64,000 nt of DNA from Montifringilla adamsi (Eukaryota > Chordata > Aves > Passeriformes > Passeridae), in assembly GCA_017590115.1 (NCBI GenBank), contig JAGGNK010003336.1, positions 1,240,001 to 1,304,000 on the forward strand, given 5' to 3'. A program made the translations under genes and the position numbers. Every line of letters begins with the position of its first letter. Position 1 is the first letter of the stretch. The notes beneath the pieces were generated by a model, which was not told the origin of the DNA, did no database searches, and worked only from the letters and a program-made list of their open reading frames with translations. This document shows positions 62,439 to 64,000 of the stretch, piece by piece.

Positions 62439-62898
62439 CTTGGAATATTCATTTCCATACAAATGGAGTGGGAGAGAGCAAAGGGATCTTTGCTCTCCAC
62501 ATCTCTATTTATGTTCCAACAAGGATGCCCCTGATGCCGTATTGTTGTGGTGCAGGGTTCATTTGGTTTGTTCTGTTTCCCCCTAAAGCTATAATGGTTC
62601 GGTCCTGGGATCCCCCTCTCCCCCTCCCCTGGAACCCTTCCCTTTGAGAGTGTCAATTCGTTGTCTCTCCCCCTGTTTCCCTGGTTACCTTCTGTCAATC
62701 TCTCCCCAAGTTCCTGTCCATCACCCACTGTCTCCTTCCCTCTTTCCAGAAAGTTCTCCTCTCTTCGGTGGGTGATTGGGTCAGGAACAAGAGTCCCTCC
62801 CTGTCACATTCCCTATTGGCTAGCCGGCATGTTTCTCACGAGTTTGTTCACTCCCTAGTTCTCCCTCATTGGTTAACGTGTCGTGTTTCCGCCCCCTT

Positions 62899-62904
62899 TA
62901 TAAG
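62899..62904 (+). promoter_or_regulatory. TATA box of the LTR
   Basis: TATAAG in a GC-rich setting after two inverted CCAAT boxes. The AATAAA is 50 bases further on, as expected for a retroviral LTR with a very short R region. Confidence 0.7.
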
Positions 62905-62954
62905 CTGCTGTATTCCTGCCTCGTGGTCCCTGCTCGGCTGGCTCCCCTGGAGAC

Positions 62955-62960
62955 AATAAA
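62955..62960 (+). terminator. Polyadenylation signal of the LTR
   Basis: AATAAA just after the presumed start of R. Confidence 0.65.
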
Positions 62961-63180
62961 AACTCTGGATTTTACTCCCGAGGAGGGTCCCTCCTTTCTT
63001 TCTTCCACTTTGCCTGCCTGCTGCTCACTGCTGCCCCTTGCTGAGGCGCTCCCAGGACGCCCCCGGCGCATCTGGGAAGTGCCCCCCCGGCTGTCGGCTG
63101 CGGTGCTTTCAGCTCAGCCGGAGCGACCTCCTCCCCTGCCCGGGGGAGCACAGACGCTCTGACAGCAGCGCGGCACCATA

Positions 63181-63840
63181 TGGTCTGCTTAGTGTTTGGC
63201 TCTGGTCCAAGCCAGACACAAGATGGTTACATTTCTTGAGCAATGAAAAGATTCCTGGGACTGTGTGTGGGCACTTGTGTCCATGCTGGCACACACTGCC
63301 AGTTTCAGAGACCCAGTGGCCACAGGCAAACCACTTTTGGGAATGCTCCGTCCTTTAAGGTGAATCCCCAGCTGCATGGGAATGTGCAGGCAGGCCAGAG
63401 CCCCAGGGACTGCTGCCAGCACACCACTACAGGTGACTGTCCTGCCGTGCCCAGGAAGGTGTGTGGTGGCTGTTTGGTGTGTCAGTGCTGCAGCAGGATG
63501 AGCCATTCCAGATTATCCTCTGCGAGTGGGCAGCTGCTCTGCACCGAGTGTCACAGCTGCAGATACAGCCAGGCAAGGGGGAGGCTGAGGGGAATTGGGC
63601 ACATCCCCCACAAGTGCTGAGAGGCAGCCTCGGAGCCCTGATGCTCTCTGTGCAAGCTCCCTGTGGGCATTTCAAAGCACATCTCATGGGAGTGCTCTGT
63701 GGGCTGAACTGAGCCACGCCGAGTACGGGGCTTGCAGAAAGCTCCCTGTGAAGGCAGAGCTCCTACCACACTCTCTGCACCAGGCCCTCATTTCCAGATA
63801 GCCCTGACAGGCCTCCCGGGCTGACACCTGCCAATCTCAC
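63181..63840. other. Intronic, no supported exon
   Basis: Several overlapping open frames on both strands, one cysteine-rich (63243-63620, plus), but none has a recognisable domain or matching splice phases. Confidence 0.45.
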
Positions 63841-63963
63841 CTCCTCCTTGGGTGTAAACTGGATTTGCAAGTTCTGCCACTTTCCTGGATCAAGAGTTCC
63901 TTTGGAGGGCGTCACTTCAAAGGGACAGGGTATCTTCATTTTACTTTGTTTAGTTTTCGGTTT
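63841..63963 (-). CDS. Exon with ASH/Hydin-like beta domain segment
   Basis: Donor GAGGAG-GTGAGA is excellent, and the exon ends on a whole codon. The acceptor is probably ...ATAATGCAG (next base 63963) or nine bases earlier. An in-frame TAG sits upstream. Encodes KMKIPCPFEVTPSKGTLDPG then KWQNLQIQFTPKEE. The pattern PFEV-PS-G-L-PG----LQIQF-P is that of the immunoglobulin-like ASH modules of ciliary proteins such as Hydin, CFAP47 and SPAG17. This is the most upstream part of the gene in the window. Confidence 0.72.
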
Positions 63964-64000
63964 CTGCATTATCTATAAGTTACTGACCAGAATTTTGTTT

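Larger units (their letters stand above)
62546..63180 (+). mobile_element. Solitary retroviral LTR
   Basis: A 635-base element with inverted ends (TGTGGTGC at the start, GCACCATA at the end). The 5' part is C/T-rich (U3), with inverted CCAAT boxes (ATTGG near 62816 and 62868). A TATAAG box lies at 62899-62904, an AATAAA at 62955-62960, then a GC-rich U5. This is the standard layout of an endogenous retroviral LTR with a short R. No primer-binding site or gag-like sequence follows, and no clean target-site duplication is visible. Orientation is opposite to the host gene. Confidence 0.82.
61216..63840 (-). other. Intronic interval with T/G tract and LTR
   Basis: 2.6 kb holding a T/G-rich tract (61.65-61.9 kb), a candidate exon at 62.36-62.44 kb and a solitary LTR. 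The phases of the flanking exons (none out at 63.84, one base in at 61.2) require at least one further exon here. Confidence 0.55.
25910..64000 (-). other. Large multi-exon gene, 3' part (overview)
   Basis: About 30 short exons can be placed on the minus strand from the right edge down to a stop codon at 26034. They were chosen by acceptor, donor and open frame, then checked by codon phase. Three blocks join without phase conflict: 61.2 to 52.9 kb, 44.2 to 36.2 kb, and 31.9 to 26.0 kb. The first visible exon looks like an ASH/Hydin-type beta domain. The rest is mostly helical and charged, as in helical-solenoid ciliary proteins. CFAP54 would fit this design, and the downstream gene-free flank does not contradict it, but this is only a guess. 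The 5' end lies outside the window. A tandem duplication and an in-frame TAG raise doubt about intactness. Confidence 0.75.

Noticed and set aside
63181..63300. Internal retroviral sequence after the LTR
   Set aside because: No primer-binding site or gag-like frame follows the LTR end, so it is taken as solitary.
63841..63963. Naming the gene HYDIN
   Set aside because: The first exon is ASH-like, but the following exons are mostly helical and show no further ASH modules, unlike the C-terminal half of Hydin.
1..64000. CRISPR array, operon, phage or other prokaryotic system
   Set aside because: Repeats, LTR, CR1 elements and spliced gene structure show vertebrate nuclear DNA; no regularly spaced repeat array with unique spacers exists.

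Overview
The window is vertebrate nuclear DNA and very probably avian, most likely passerine. It contains truncated CR1 retroposons with the typical bird 3' end (about 8.9, 20.5, 26.6 and 42.8 kb), a solitary retroviral-type LTR with CCAAT, TATA and AATAAA signals (62.5-63.2 kb), AT-rich DNA with short homopolymer and dinucleotide runs, and short exons separated by introns. There are no operons and no long intact ORFs. The long open frames at 37.9-38.7 kb come from a minisatellite.

Layout. (1) 1-25.9 kb is gene-poor. I found no convincing gene there, only two CR1 pieces, small tandem duplications and a 264/283-bp inverted repeat around a 1.2-kb spacer. (2) From about 25.9 kb to beyond the right edge lies the 3' part of one large multi-exon gene on the minus strand. 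I rebuilt it by hand from splice acceptors and donors, open frames and agreement of codon phase. About 30 exons are proposed. The last carries the stop codon at 26,034-26,036, and an AATAAA lies about 100 bases further on. The most upstream visible exon (63.84-63.96 kb) encodes a beta-rich segment like an ASH/Hydin-type immunoglobulin-like domain. The exons after it encode mainly helical, charged sequence. This fits a large ciliary or axonemal protein: a helical solenoid with an ASH-like module, such as the central-apparatus protein CFAP54. I cannot confirm the name without a search, so I leave the symbol empty.

(3) Several structures interrupt this gene. A 624-bp tandem duplication (59.6-60.9 kb), with no mismatch in the parts compared, copies one whole exon and most of another. 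An in-frame TAG lies in the exon at 52.5-52.9 kb. A GC-rich 27-29-bp minisatellite of ten units sits in an intron (38.0-38.3 kb). The LTR is in the first visible intron, pointing against the gene. A T/G-rich tract lies at 61.65-61.9 kb. The first two decide whether the locus is intact. Either could be an assembly or haplotype artefact, a real variant, or a sign of decay.

All exon calls are inferences from sequence reading. Those in the 52.9-61.2 kb, 36.2-44.2 kb and 26.0-31.6 kb blocks support each other through matching phases. Calls at 34-35.3, 47 and 52.0 kb are weak. Between 44.3 and 52.0 kb I probably missed exons.
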